Assembly (NCBI RefSeq): GCF_035594125.1
Contig: NC_087167.1
Span: 2,473,501-2,537,500, forward strand
Source of the DNA: Scylla paramamosain
Taxonomy: Eukaryota; Arthropoda; Malacostraca; Decapoda; Portunidae
Reading direction: 5' to 3'
Length of the DNA: 64,000 bases
This document shows, one piece after another, positions 38,155 to 48,236 of this stretch; the first letter of the stretch is position 1, and each line of letters starts with the position of its first letter. The position numbers and the translations under genes were made by a program. A model generated the notes under the pieces. It made no database searches. It was not told the origin of the DNA and was given only the letters and a program-made list of their open reading frames with translations.

Positions 38155-39235
38155 TCAGGTCTTCATAAATTTCGTAGGCTTTCCTCCTTTTGGCCTGAGA
38201 AAACAACAAAAACAGCAACAAGAAAAACATTTGAGTTGTACCTGAGATCTTGTCCCAAAACAGTCGCCTGCCCTGTGATATGTCGAAATTTATTATATTT
38301 ATAGAACTTAAGAACGATCATTTCATCATTTACAAGTTTCTAGACCTAATATTATTTCTCTAAAGTGCTCACAAACCATCTAAACTCTCAAGCCTTACAG
38401 CCTCTTATAGTGACTCAAAATGCTGCTTTCTTCTCCATAAACAAAGGCATATCGAGGAAGTTAGGGTAGATACAAGGGGTGACTCACGGCTGACCTTCGC
38501 AGATGTCATAATATATTGCTGATACCTCAGAGTTTCTGTTTACTAATACAAGATTCAGATAAAACTCAGTGTTTACTTCATGACTACAGCAGCAGATAAA
38601 GAGCAAGATAATTCTTAGAGTTTAACTGGAATTGAATAGCTGTTCTGTCTTAAAATTGATACATACACACACAGTACACGAAGAGCAGGAGAATTCTTTA
38701 AAAGTGCAGTTAAACGGGAAATTAATACCTGTTCTATCTTATAATTGACACACACTCACACATATACACCACTTCGAACCACGTCCGTAACAACATATAC
38801 AAGCTTTCAACTTTCACCCATAATAGGAGGCCTAGTAAAGGGGTTGCTGTCCCGTTTACCTGAGGACACTGGTTCTAGGACGATATTTAGTGAGGGCCTC
38901 TATAGGATACAGAGTGCATTGAACATAATCATAGCTCTGCGGAAAAAAAATCTGAAAGGGAACGCAGAGGAATGTTTTGGATTAATGAATGCATAGTAAG
39001 GGTGTAGTAGTGAGTAAGGTTATGTCTAAAAGGAGCATCGAAAAAAAAAAAAGTAGTGCTGACGCCGGGCAGACGCGAGGAGCTCCAGGCTGACACTCTC
39101 CCTCCCAAAGGTCACTCCAGCCTCTGTAAAAGGGAGGGAGTGCGGCGGCGGCACAAACACTTTCTGGGAGAGTGACTGGTGGGCGTCCTTCACCCCGCAA
39201 CACAGCTGTATACAGTGCAACACACCACACATCTC

Positions 39236-39420
39236 GTTGCTCAAACCAGACTGCACCACACCACACAACGTGCTGCACAGACCAGACTGCTCCACACCAC
39301 ACACCTCGCTGCACAAACCAGACTGCACCACACCACAGTCCACCCTGCACAAACTAGACTGCACCACACCACACTCCATCCTGCATAAACCAGACTGCGC
39401 CACACCACACACAACACGTT
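39236..39420 (+). repeat. 36-bp minisatellite, five copies
   Basis: The core 'caaaccagactgcaccacac' and variants start at 39242, 39278, 39314, 39350 and 39386, an exact 36-bp spacing. Because 36 is a multiple of 3, several frames on both strands are open with a 12-residue period, which mimics coding sequence. Flanking DNA to about 39560 is also (CACCA)-rich. Confidence 0.9.
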
Positions 39421-40244
39421 GCACCACACCACATGACCACATGCTCTTTAGTGCACTGTGCCACACTACTACCACACTACACCACTCTATAGTGCACCAC
39501 ACCGCAGGGCAGCAGTGTGCCATGACCATCACCACCACACACCACAGTACACCACCACAATATTACCACTGCTAAACTACACTGCGACAATATCAGCGCC
39601 ACCTGGAGATATATACTTCCTGTGTAAAATCATTTAGGGCCATTCACATAAGGCGGCACGTGGTATGTTGTCTTTAGCAGAGAAAGAGTTAACTTTGATT
39701 CAGCAGAGTGCCACAAACTTCAGTAACGTAGTGCCGTATACACACTAACTAGGCATTGCTCTCATACATCATGCTATATTGAATCCTACAAGATTATATT
39801 AATACATTCAGTAGTGCCATGTTTCCCACAATCTATACCCTCGCGTGGTCTCATTAGTATTTGTGAATGAAGAATTATAGAAGAAAATTAATGAAGAATT
39901 ATGACATCGGCGAAAATTTAAAGGTGTCAGTTTCGTAAACATTCTTAAAAGGTTGTGGTAAGCGTGTTGTGGTGTGCGGTGTCGTGTGGCTACGAATATC
40001 ACATGCAGGGAAGTAATGTCGACAGAACGGAAAGAAGGTACGAAACTTGACAGGTAGGCCAAGGCTCGAGGCGGGTGTAGTGAGTGAGGGCGTGGCGTGA
40101 AGGCGGAGTGTTGGAATGAGGTGACGCAGGAAACCAGCCTATGTCGTGACGCCGTCTCTACTTCATCTTCCGCCAGATTATAGGTCAACAAGCCCATGAA
40201 AAGAACCTCCTTGTAACAAAAAAGTGACTTTCAGTGTGCTTATG

Positions 40245-40410
40245 TACTAACCTAACCTTCTAACCTAACCTAACCTAAAATAATCCAACTTAACCAGACT
40301 AAACCTAACCTAACCTAACCTAACCTAACCTAACCTAAAATAATCCAACTTAACCAGACTAAACCTAACCTAACCTAATCTAACCTAACCTAAGATAACA
40401 TAACATAAAT
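40245..40410 (-). repeat. Interstitial arthropod telomere repeat with 60-bp higher-order duplication
   Basis: Short runs of CCTAA (TTAGG on the minus strand) surround a non-telomeric insert, 'aaaataatccaacttaacca'. The 60 bases 40261-40320 recur immediately at 40321-40380 with one difference (59/60), so the block was duplicated as a unit recently. Decayed CCTAA-like units continue to about 40410. Confidence 0.88.
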
Positions 40411-40846
40411 TAGCCATGCAGACATAGGCTTTCCGGTGCATTTGTCTGATTACTGCGGACAAATATCACAAATCATCCGTGCTCTGTTTTTCATGATAGC
40501 CTTAAGGAGTTTACGTCACATGCCTCTGGTTGCTATTATTCCACCTGCTTCATGGGAAATCCACGTCAGCTGCTGTGCTGTGGGAAGATTGTGTCAAAGG
40601 GTCGGGGAGGTAATTGTGTTAGTGATACGCACGTTAGAGCAGCCATGAAACACAAAATACAGTATTTCAAAATGTGTAAAATGTTGACGACTGTGAAAAT
40701 TAGTAGGTAGTTTTGCTTCCTGTACCTTACATTTCTTAATCAGAGTCATGAACTGTTAAAGGAATTAGTATATGCTTAAAATTTATACCGCAAAGAGTTT
40801 GTAAATATTCTGATTATAGATTGTAGGCAGTTTATTACAAATGGGT

Positions 40847-40983
<137 letters not shown>

Positions 40984-41196
40984 ACTCCTTTCTTTATATT
41001 TTTACTAGCAAACTCTGGAACACTGCTTGTTTCTCTCTTTTCCTCCTTCTCACGACCTGAACTGTTTCAATAGAGGATTATCAAGACGCTTCCGCAACTA
41101 AATTGATCAACATTTTGCAATCTATAATTTGATTTCTAGGACTGGGCTTTCTTTTTCGCTCATTCTGTGTGCCCTTGACGAGACTCCTTGACACGC

Positions 41197-41199
<3 letters not shown>

Positions 41200-41247
<48 letters not shown>
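41200..41247 (+). repeat. (CA)n microsatellite
   Basis: About 23 units, 210 bp upstream of the DH exon acceptor. Confidence 0.96.
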
Positions 41248-41250
<3 letters not shown>

Positions 41251-41431
41251 ATAGCAGACATTTTTATTTTCTTTGTCTTTTAATAATACTAATAACAGAA
41301 AAGTGGCATTTCAGTTGCTCTTTGTTTTTGTCATCTTTTATTGTCGTTAGCCGGAACCTATCTTACATAAAAATTAAATCTGAAGTTATATTTCCTTTTT
41401 AGTCAGAAAACCTTACCTTCCCATTCCGCAG

Positions 41432-41458
41432 ACCTAAATCCTTCCTATTCCTTCACAG
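41432..41458 (+). other. Optional in-frame exon extension (alternative acceptor)
   Basis: A second acceptor-like sequence, ccattccgcag, ends at 41431. Using it would add 27 nt (9 codons, DLNPSYSFT after the phase-1 join) ahead of the DH exon with no stop and no change of frame. The 27 nt also serve as the pyrimidine tract of the downstream acceptor, so the downstream site is the default choice. Both sites are plausible from sequence alone. Confidence 0.4.
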
Positions 41459-41652
41459 AGTCTGATACTCGTCTGCGGGTGGCCAACGTCCTCGCAGCCA
41501 CGGAGAGAACGCTGGGGCGGCGACTGAGGTGCGTGGATGAAGTGTACGGCCAGCACCTGCGGCGGCTGTCCTCCGTCAGCCATTATGAACACCAGCTCCT
41601 CTTCGACAGCGTGCAACCCATCATCGCCCTCTCTGACCAGCTGGTGGAATCG
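41459..41652 (+). CDS. RhoGEF gene exon: start of the DH domain (CR1)
   Basis: The acceptor is attccttcacag at 41458 and the donor gtgcgt begins at 41653. The exon enters at phase 1 and leaves at phase 0, with 64 codons, strongly biased to C/G third positions. The peptide runs SDTRLRVANVLAATERTLG and then RRLRCVDEVYGQHLRRL, followed by HQLLFDSVQPIIALSDQLVES. This matches the layout of a Dbl-homology domain: conserved region 1 (VLxxTExxxxxxL, helix 1, which contacts the GTPase switch regions) and then the helix with the FxxVxxIIxLxxQL pattern. DH domains catalyse GDP release from Rho, Rac or Cdc42 at membranes. The CR1 glutamate (ATER) is present. The usual aromatic three residues later (TExxY) is Leu here. 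An in-frame alternative acceptor lies 27 nt upstream at 41431. I am confident of the DH assignment and unsure of the subfamily. Confidence 0.82.
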
Positions 41653-41787
41653 GTGCGTGTCGACCCCTTTCCCCTCTCACTGTTATTTGTGACTGGTTTT
41701 CAGAACGCCGCTCTCATCAATCATTGCTGTTTTTATACCTACAGGAGGCTGGTTTTATTATTTCTAAGGGGTTTTTACCTTTAAGTA

Positions 41788-42105
41788 GTGATGGTATACT
41801 GGCTAGAGTACTCGAGTTCGAGGAGATTCATGGTAGAACTCCCGGCCGGTTAGAGGCAGTTTGGGTATGTTTACTTTCATATTATATCCCCCTGTTTGCC
41901 TAGCAGAGAATACGAAAGCGGGGAGCTCTGGCCTTACAGTACAACACGGCAACCCCATCAAGACGCCTTTTGTACGGTGTAGTCCGGATATGTGGCTTAA
42001 CACCTCCCAACCACCGGGGAGAGTGTGGCTTATAGTGGAATCACGTAGGCCGATGACGAAGACTGCAGTTTTACGTGGATTTGTCACACGCTTTGGGAAG
42101 TAGAT
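41788..42105 (+). mobile_element. tRNA-headed SINE remnant
   Basis: The left part looks like a decayed tRNA-derived promoter: ggtatactggctagagtact resembles the A-box side (usually gtctagtggctagagcgct), and tagaactcccggccgg resembles a B box plus acceptor stem. It is followed by gtttgggtatgttt and gtttgcctagcagag. I recall these as the body of a SINE family common in crab genomes, which usually has 'ttgggtgtgt' and 'cacctagcag'. The family assignment is from memory and was not searched. The copy is old and lies next to a LINE 3'-end remnant in the same intron. Confidence 0.5.
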
Positions 42106-42154
42106 CATCTGTTACCTCTTGCTATTTTCGCGCCATCACGGTTAGATCTGGCAA

Positions 42155-42425
42155 AATTATATGAGCCCATGAGAACCTAAGGGAAGCTGCAGGAAGCCAA
42201 TAGGCCTACACATGGGATTCCCTGAATGAAATATAAATAATTATATCCAACTATCCGTCACCCCAATCCATATATTGATCTAATTTTCATTAAAAGCTAC
42301 CTGTTAACTTGTCACAAACAGCCTGATTACGTAGTCTCTTCCAGTAATTCAAAACTCTGTAAATAAATTTCTTTTCTCTTTTTTATATCCAACTTTATCG
42401 AAGTAAGAGTGTTCCCTTTCGCATA
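42155..42425 (-). mobile_element. LINE 3'-end element, copy 1 (reverse)
   Basis: Read on the minus strand it ends with the tail block seen in the other copies: gggaatcccatgtgtaggcc, then attggcttcctgcagcttcc, then a 'cttaggttctcatg' end. Upstream, on the minus strand, are diverged remnants of the region coding for the C-terminal part of a reverse-transcriptase-type ORF. It lies just downstream of the SINE remnant. Confidence 0.55.
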
Positions 42426-42929
42426 AAAAAAAAAAAACACTCGTATTATAAAACATTAAAATACCAGTGTTATGTTTAATTTAGTGTATAAATATATGGA
42501 AGAGAATGTAGGGTATAAATATATTGAAGAGAATGTGGCTGTAAGAGTATACACCACCTAACTTATTCCTGACTTGATACAGCAAAGGCCCCTTACATGG
42601 AGCAGCAGCTCAAACTACAACAGCAGCAGCCCCTTGACCCTCCCTCATCATAGCCTCGTTTTGCTCGCACTTATTCTCCCTTCATGTTCTCAGACTAACA
42701 CTCTGACATGAGAGGAATGTTGACGTGGAGCCTGAGTCCTGCATCATGCCTCCTTCTTTGCTTTGATCCTAAACCTTAATGCGAATGTGCGTGTGGCATG
42801 TACACAGTGGTGTCAAGAGCGTGGAGCCAACCAGCGCTCAAAGGGTGGCCGGCCAGCCTCCACAAAGGGTCGAGTTACTCCCAGGCATGATGGAGGGACG
42901 GGCGGCGAGAGACTCTCCTTTCATCCACC

Positions 42930-42931
<2 letters not shown>

Positions 42932-42996
<65 letters not shown>
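42932..42996 (+). repeat. (GA)n microsatellite
   Basis: About 32 units. Confidence 0.97.
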
Positions 42997-42998
<2 letters not shown>

Positions 42999-43251
42999 GT
43001 CCTTTTCTGTGCGTGGGGTGGTGGCTAGGCAGTTCCATGACCCCCAGCTTGTGCGTGTGTTCATCCTCAGGCCGGGCACGTGTCAGCGTTAGAGTACTAA
43101 TTCATAATGAGCTTCTGGTCGGTGATAATAATAAGTATGAAGCCGCACTACCGCCAGGCATTTGCACAGGGTGACATTAGTTCCTTCTTTTATAGATTAG
43201 AAAACAGAAGGGACGGAATTAAAACTGGGACTAAGACTATTTTCCAAGAGG

Positions 43252-43253
<2 letters not shown>

Positions 43254-43294
<41 letters not shown>
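43254..43294 (+). repeat. (CA)n microsatellite
   Basis: About 20 units. Confidence 0.96.
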
Positions 43295-43296
<2 letters not shown>

Positions 43297-43921
43297 CAGT
43301 AATCCCGGCAGATAACGGCGCACATGTTGTCGTAGGCTCTATCTGGCAGTCATTAGGCCGTTTTCTGAGTGGCTGCACGTCTGTTGGTGTGTGCGACGCA
43401 TAGTAGAAGCCAAGCAGTGTTCATGAGAAGGAAAATATATTGAGGAATCAGAAATAATTGGCACTGACGTCATTTCTGACTTAATCTCACATATGCTCAT
43501 TCAAATAGCTTTTTACTTAGAAAGAAAACAAAAGAACAGGATATTTTTGTCTGTTTGTTATATTGGTTTTTGTTGTGAGAAAACATAAGTTTGTGTGGCA
43601 TCTTTTACTTCCTTAAATACCTACTAGTAGTAGGACAACAACAAAAAAAGTAAAGAGATAAATAAACATCTAGATTAATAAATAAATAAACGAAAACTTA
43701 GTCCATACGATATTATAAGGTAATCTCATGTACTAGACTTGAAACAAAACTGCGATCATCATATATTTTTTTTAATTCACCAGAAACAATGAGAGTTCTT
43801 CATTGAAACTCTCTTTGGAGAAAACGAAACGTAAGTCGTTCTCTGCTTCTCGAGAAATTCCATAGTGTTACTTTTACTCTGACCACTCACTTGTTTGTGG
43901 GGAAATTTTCACTCCTTACAG

Positions 43922-43987
43922 AGTGACATCTACACCCGCGTCATCCAGTACGGCCTCCTCCTCTCCTCCATCACTCACACTCCCTAA
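43922..43987 (+). other. Candidate alternative or 'poison' exon inside the RhoGEF gene
   Basis: An acceptor-like tract (ttttcactccttacag, ending 43921) is followed by 21 codons beginning SDIYTRVIQYGLLLSSI. Of these codons, 17 end in C, the same bias as in the confirmed exons. Read at phase 0, which is the phase left by the exon ending at 41652, it runs straight into TAA at 43985-43987. That stop is immediately followed by gtacct, a possible donor. If included it would truncate the protein inside the DH domain. The confirmed exons on either side join perfectly without it, so it would be alternative, terminal or decayed. In another frame the 66 nt are open and Ser/Thr/Pro-rich, but that frame does not match the neighbouring phases. 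Confidence 0.35.
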
Positions 43988-44183
43988 GTACCTGTCATTG
44001 GTCTTAAAAAGGAACTCTTTGTGCTGTATAACGCGATAAATTTTCCCCAATCTCAACCTGTCATAGTACCTTTAATGTATGTTACGTTGTTGTCCGTGTC
44101 ATGTAAAATTTGAGACAGGTTTGTGAGAAATGAGGCCAAATTCTGTTACTGAGCACTCGAGTGTGTGTCGCGACGCATTTGAC

Positions 44184-44185
<2 letters not shown>

Positions 44186-44238
<53 letters not shown>
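44186..44238 (+). repeat. (GA)n microsatellite
   Basis: About 26 units. Confidence 0.96.
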
Positions 44239-44242
<4 letters not shown>

Positions 44243-44320
44243 GCCTTTTACGTACATACAAACATACATACATCACCGTCTCCCTCCAGAGCTAGGGCCA
44301 GAAACAGCGGGACAGCAGGA

Positions 44321-44321
<1 letters not shown>

Positions 44322-44390
<69 letters not shown>
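44322..44390 (+). repeat. (CA)n microsatellite
   Basis: About 34 units. Confidence 0.97.
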
Positions 44391-44566
44391 CAGGTATAGC
44401 TTCGTCCAAATCTAATCAGCATAAGAAAAAAAAATCTTGTAGAATGCAAACACATAAGCCTTTTAAGCAGAGATCTCATGTATATACGTATCTTGAGTAC
44501 CTAAAACAATTGCGCAATTCAAGTAAATATAGGTTTAATCTTTTAGCAGGTCTAGGACTGAGCGCT

Positions 44567-44570
<4 letters not shown>

Positions 44571-44630
<60 letters not shown>
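44571..44630 (+). repeat. (GA)n microsatellite
   Basis: About 29 units. Confidence 0.97.
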
Positions 44631-44633
<3 letters not shown>

Positions 44634-45037
44634 TGTATCTGCTGCTCACAGAGTGGAATGTATTACATCTGACAGGTGTGAGGTGTCAGCCAGATAATGA
44701 AGTATTACGATATCCCCACACCTGTCAGGCACCAGTAGACTCTGAGGCCTGTGAGGACAAAGTTAATGCGTTTTATCAGTAGTCGACATGATTATGCTAA
44801 TAATAATGTATAAATGAAAGCATTTAAGACCTGAGTTTGTGGTATTAGCATCTTTACGCACAATTGTCAGCTTTGAATCATGCAAGCAAGTGATTAAGTT
44901 TACTGATCCCATAGTCATGAACTAGAATTTTGTACATTACAGCGTTGTCCAACACAATATCAAATGAACACTAGTCCTTAAAGGTAAATAATTCTATACT
45001 AAGTTACAGGCGTTATAAAATTATAAGCCCTCGTGGA

Positions 45038-45195
45038 ATTGTTTTTAATCTGCTGCTGTTTTTAAGAAAAGGAAAATGTTAATGTTAAGTTTAAGCTTAT
45101 ATAACTATACTATAATTAAGTAAACATGTTCGTCGGATAATTTTCAAACAGCTGCTGTTTTTTGAGAAAAGGAAAATGTAAAGTTGAAGCTTGTG
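45038..45195 (+). repeat. Old duplication of about 100 bp
   Basis: 'ctgctgctgtttttaagaaa' followed by 'aggaaaatgttaatg...aagctt' recurs as 'cagctgctgttttttgagaa' and 'aggaaaatgtaaagttgaagctt' about 98 bp downstream. Confidence 0.65.
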
Positions 45196-45592
45196 TGCAG
45201 CCTCTAGGGATACATCAGTGCTAATGATACAACCAAGGCAGCAGCAAACTAGATTAGTAAGTCTTTCGTCTCCCTAATGAGCATTGCGGAAACCTTGTCT
45301 TTGTATGCTGGCGCTTCCCTCCTCGCTTGGCCGCTCGACCTTCCCGTGTCAACAAGAGAATAGGTTTGTATATCCTCTTAGCGAGCGCCCCGGACCAGGA
45401 CTCGCTGACGTGAGACGAGGCCCGCGGCTCAGATCTCCCGCTTCTGGCTTCCCTCACCGCTGCCTTACTGATCTGATGAAGCTTTCCGCATCAAAGGCTC
45501 GCGTACTGATTTAATGGATAAAAAAAAAAAGTTTGGAGTCCGTGAGATAAAAGTAGTTTTCTTTCCTTTTTTTTCTTCTTTTTTTTGTGTGT

Positions 45593-45764
<172 letters not shown>

Positions 45765-46137
45765 CATCTATCTTCATCCGTCTGTTTTATTTTTCTCTGT
45801 GTCATCCTGTCAATTTGAATTTATCCATATATTGATCCATTTGCTCATTACCTTACCTAATTATTTATTTTGGAATCTATTAATCTTTCAAGCCATTCAT
45901 TCTGTCTCCATTTGTGACTGAGCGTCTGTGTGTCTGTCATTCAGAATAAATCATCCATTATTTTGACTTTAGTAAATTTTCGATCTGGTTTCTTTTTTTA
46001 TTTACTTGGAAACTGGTACGATAAGGCACCTGGTTCCTTCTCCATCCTTGTCATGTTTTACGGTATCAAGTGTGCGTCATTTTGTTGTGCTGGAGTATAG
46101 ACCTGTGTTGACTGACAGCGTTGTATTGTTCTTTCAG

Positions 46138-46183
46138 CTGGATGCCGCCGTCACCTCGTGGGACCCGGAGAACACATGCCTGG
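46138..46183 (+). CDS. RhoGEF gene micro-exon within the DH domain
   Basis: A 46-nt exon is bounded by the acceptor gttctttcag (ending 46137) and the strong donor gtgagt (from 46184). It enters at phase 0, exactly as the preceding exon leaves, and exits at phase 1, exactly as the next exon needs. It encodes LDAAVTSWDPENTCL plus the first base of a Gly codon. In DH domains this stretch sits between the second helix and the conserved 'iGdiF' segment. The reading ...QLVES-LDAAVTSWDPENTCLG-SLF... follows that consensus well. The small size alone would be weak evidence. The double phase match, the domain continuity and the strong splice sites make it convincing. Confidence 0.8.
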
Positions 46184-47129
46184 GTGAGTATTCTTCCCTT
46201 TTTTCCTTCATTTTAAGCCATGCTATGTTACTCCAACGTGACTTCTATTCATGGAAAATAGTGATCTGCATAAGACCTGTCATATATAATTTCCTACCAC
46301 TTTTTACTTAATTATTTGTTTATTTTTGGGAGGGAAGTGACCAAATAGGCGTTATTAAAGATAGTTAATCAGAAAAAAAAAACATTTTCATTTCTTATAT
46401 TATCATATTATCACTGGTTCCGGTCCATCAGAAAAGTGGAAAATAAAAATAAATAAAATATGATTACTAACATGAACATCGTCAGATAAAGTCGTGGTCA
46501 GAAGTCAGTTAATCTACCGCACTCACCTCTTCTCTATTTTAGCCTTCTCTTCAATCTTAAGCCCCCCTGATATGCTTACAATCGCCTTACAAAAGCAAAC
46601 GACTGAATGACCTATAGGTGATGATGAAAACGCTAAACAATTGAAAGCGAGTGCGGCACGTTATTCGATTATTGACTGTGACTGCACCATTCCAAACACA
46701 CGCGGCTGTGCAAACAAATGCATTGCTAGCGGCACCGTATGGCTTGGAGGTGCTCATGACAGGGTGAAATAAAGCAAATGCAGCGAGACTAATCACCCGC
46801 CATGCCCCGCCCATACCCGCAATGCAGCACAGCCGGAACTGCGCAGCTTACGGTACCTGCACGCACTCACTCAGCCTTGGCCGCCCGTCCCTGCTCCTGG
46901 TCACGCCTCGCCAGGTGGGAGCCGTGAACGATTAGTAGAGTGACACATTTCCCATAGACATACAGGTAATCTCAGGTTATCAAGATATTCACGTTACGAT
47001 TGGTGCGATGGCTAGATTATTGTTGGTCGTCCATGGTCAATGATACAGTGTTTGTTTTATTGTTATTATGGTACCTAAAATCACGGAGGTAAATCGTAAC
47101 CACAGCAGTGTTACATAACACACACCACC

Positions 47130-47131
<2 letters not shown>

Positions 47132-47178
<47 letters not shown>
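47132..47178 (+). repeat. (GA)n microsatellite
   Basis: About 22 units. Confidence 0.96.
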
Positions 47179-47182
<4 letters not shown>

Positions 47183-48204
47183 GTAAATGTCATTAGTCAT
47201 CCTAATCTTTTATCTGAAGATATCTTGACGGTAAGGTTTGGCAAACACGCGACGATGCGAAACATAGAAGGTGGTGCTGTGAGAGTAGGCCATTAAAACA
47301 GGAACACTAACAACTACCAGGAAAAGATGAGACCAAGCAATTGCGTATAGAGAGTGGCGAGGCAGAGATAAGTGCAGCAAAGAGTGGTCAGTGGAGATTG
47401 TGAACTCCTCATGGATCCCTCTCCTTCCTATCCTTTCCCCAGTCACGATCTTCCCGACCCTCAGTTCCCCACTCCTTTTCTCTTCCTGTCTTCTTCACCA
47501 GCGGCCACGGGAGGCGTTGGTTTACTATGCAAGTCATGTACGCCGAATAACCTTTCCCCTGTTGATGGATGTACGCACAAGTGTTTTCATTGGACCTAAG
47601 CCTTCACTCCTTATCCTTCCCAGCCTCCTCTTACCGTCTCTTGCTCCTGCACATTATTTTGTTTACCTACCTCTAGCATCACATCTTATCCTGTCTGTAT
47701 CTGCTCTTGCTTCCCCTGGTTATGTTCAATTCTAACTCTCCTTTCTTATATCTTTTACATATCTTTCTCTTTCACAGTATAAGACAGCGGCATACGACCT
47801 TGTTGCTGCCTGGTCATAACTTCATCAATTTAAAAGCGATTTTACAATACATTTCTTTTCTCCGGTGTCTCTTACATCTTACTTTCACTTTCTCTTGACC
47901 TCGCTTTATCTTTCCTTCCGTCTAGCCTGTGTCACCATCCCTCCCTTCCCTCTGTCTTCTTCTGTCTAAGCTACACGTACAGTATGCCTTCCTGTCCTCG
48001 CCTCCCATTCCTCTTAACACGCAGCTCCTGCCCACACTGCATCTCACACTCTCATGCAGTAATGATTTTGTTCATCTTTGTGAAACTCTCCACCCTCTCC
48101 ACCACCACCGCTGCCACATCCACATTCACTGCCATTCTCACTGTCATCACTATCACCATCATCATCACTATAGTCTTTGTCGTAGTTGTTGGTTTTCTTT
48201 TCTC

Positions 48205-48236
48205 TCCTCCTCCTCCTCCTCCTCTTCCTCCTCATA
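48205..48236 (+). repeat. (CTC)n trinucleotide repeat
   Basis: A short run inside a pyrimidine-rich stretch. Confidence 0.9.

Noticed and set aside
39236..39420. CRISPR-like array (regular 36-bp spacing)
   Set aside because: The units are contiguous without unique spacers, and the DNA is clearly eukaryotic. It is a minisatellite.
39172..39575. Open frames with Cys/His/Trp-rich 12-residue periods
   Set aside because: The 36-bp minisatellite keeps frames open on both strands. There is no start context, splice site or composition of a real gene.
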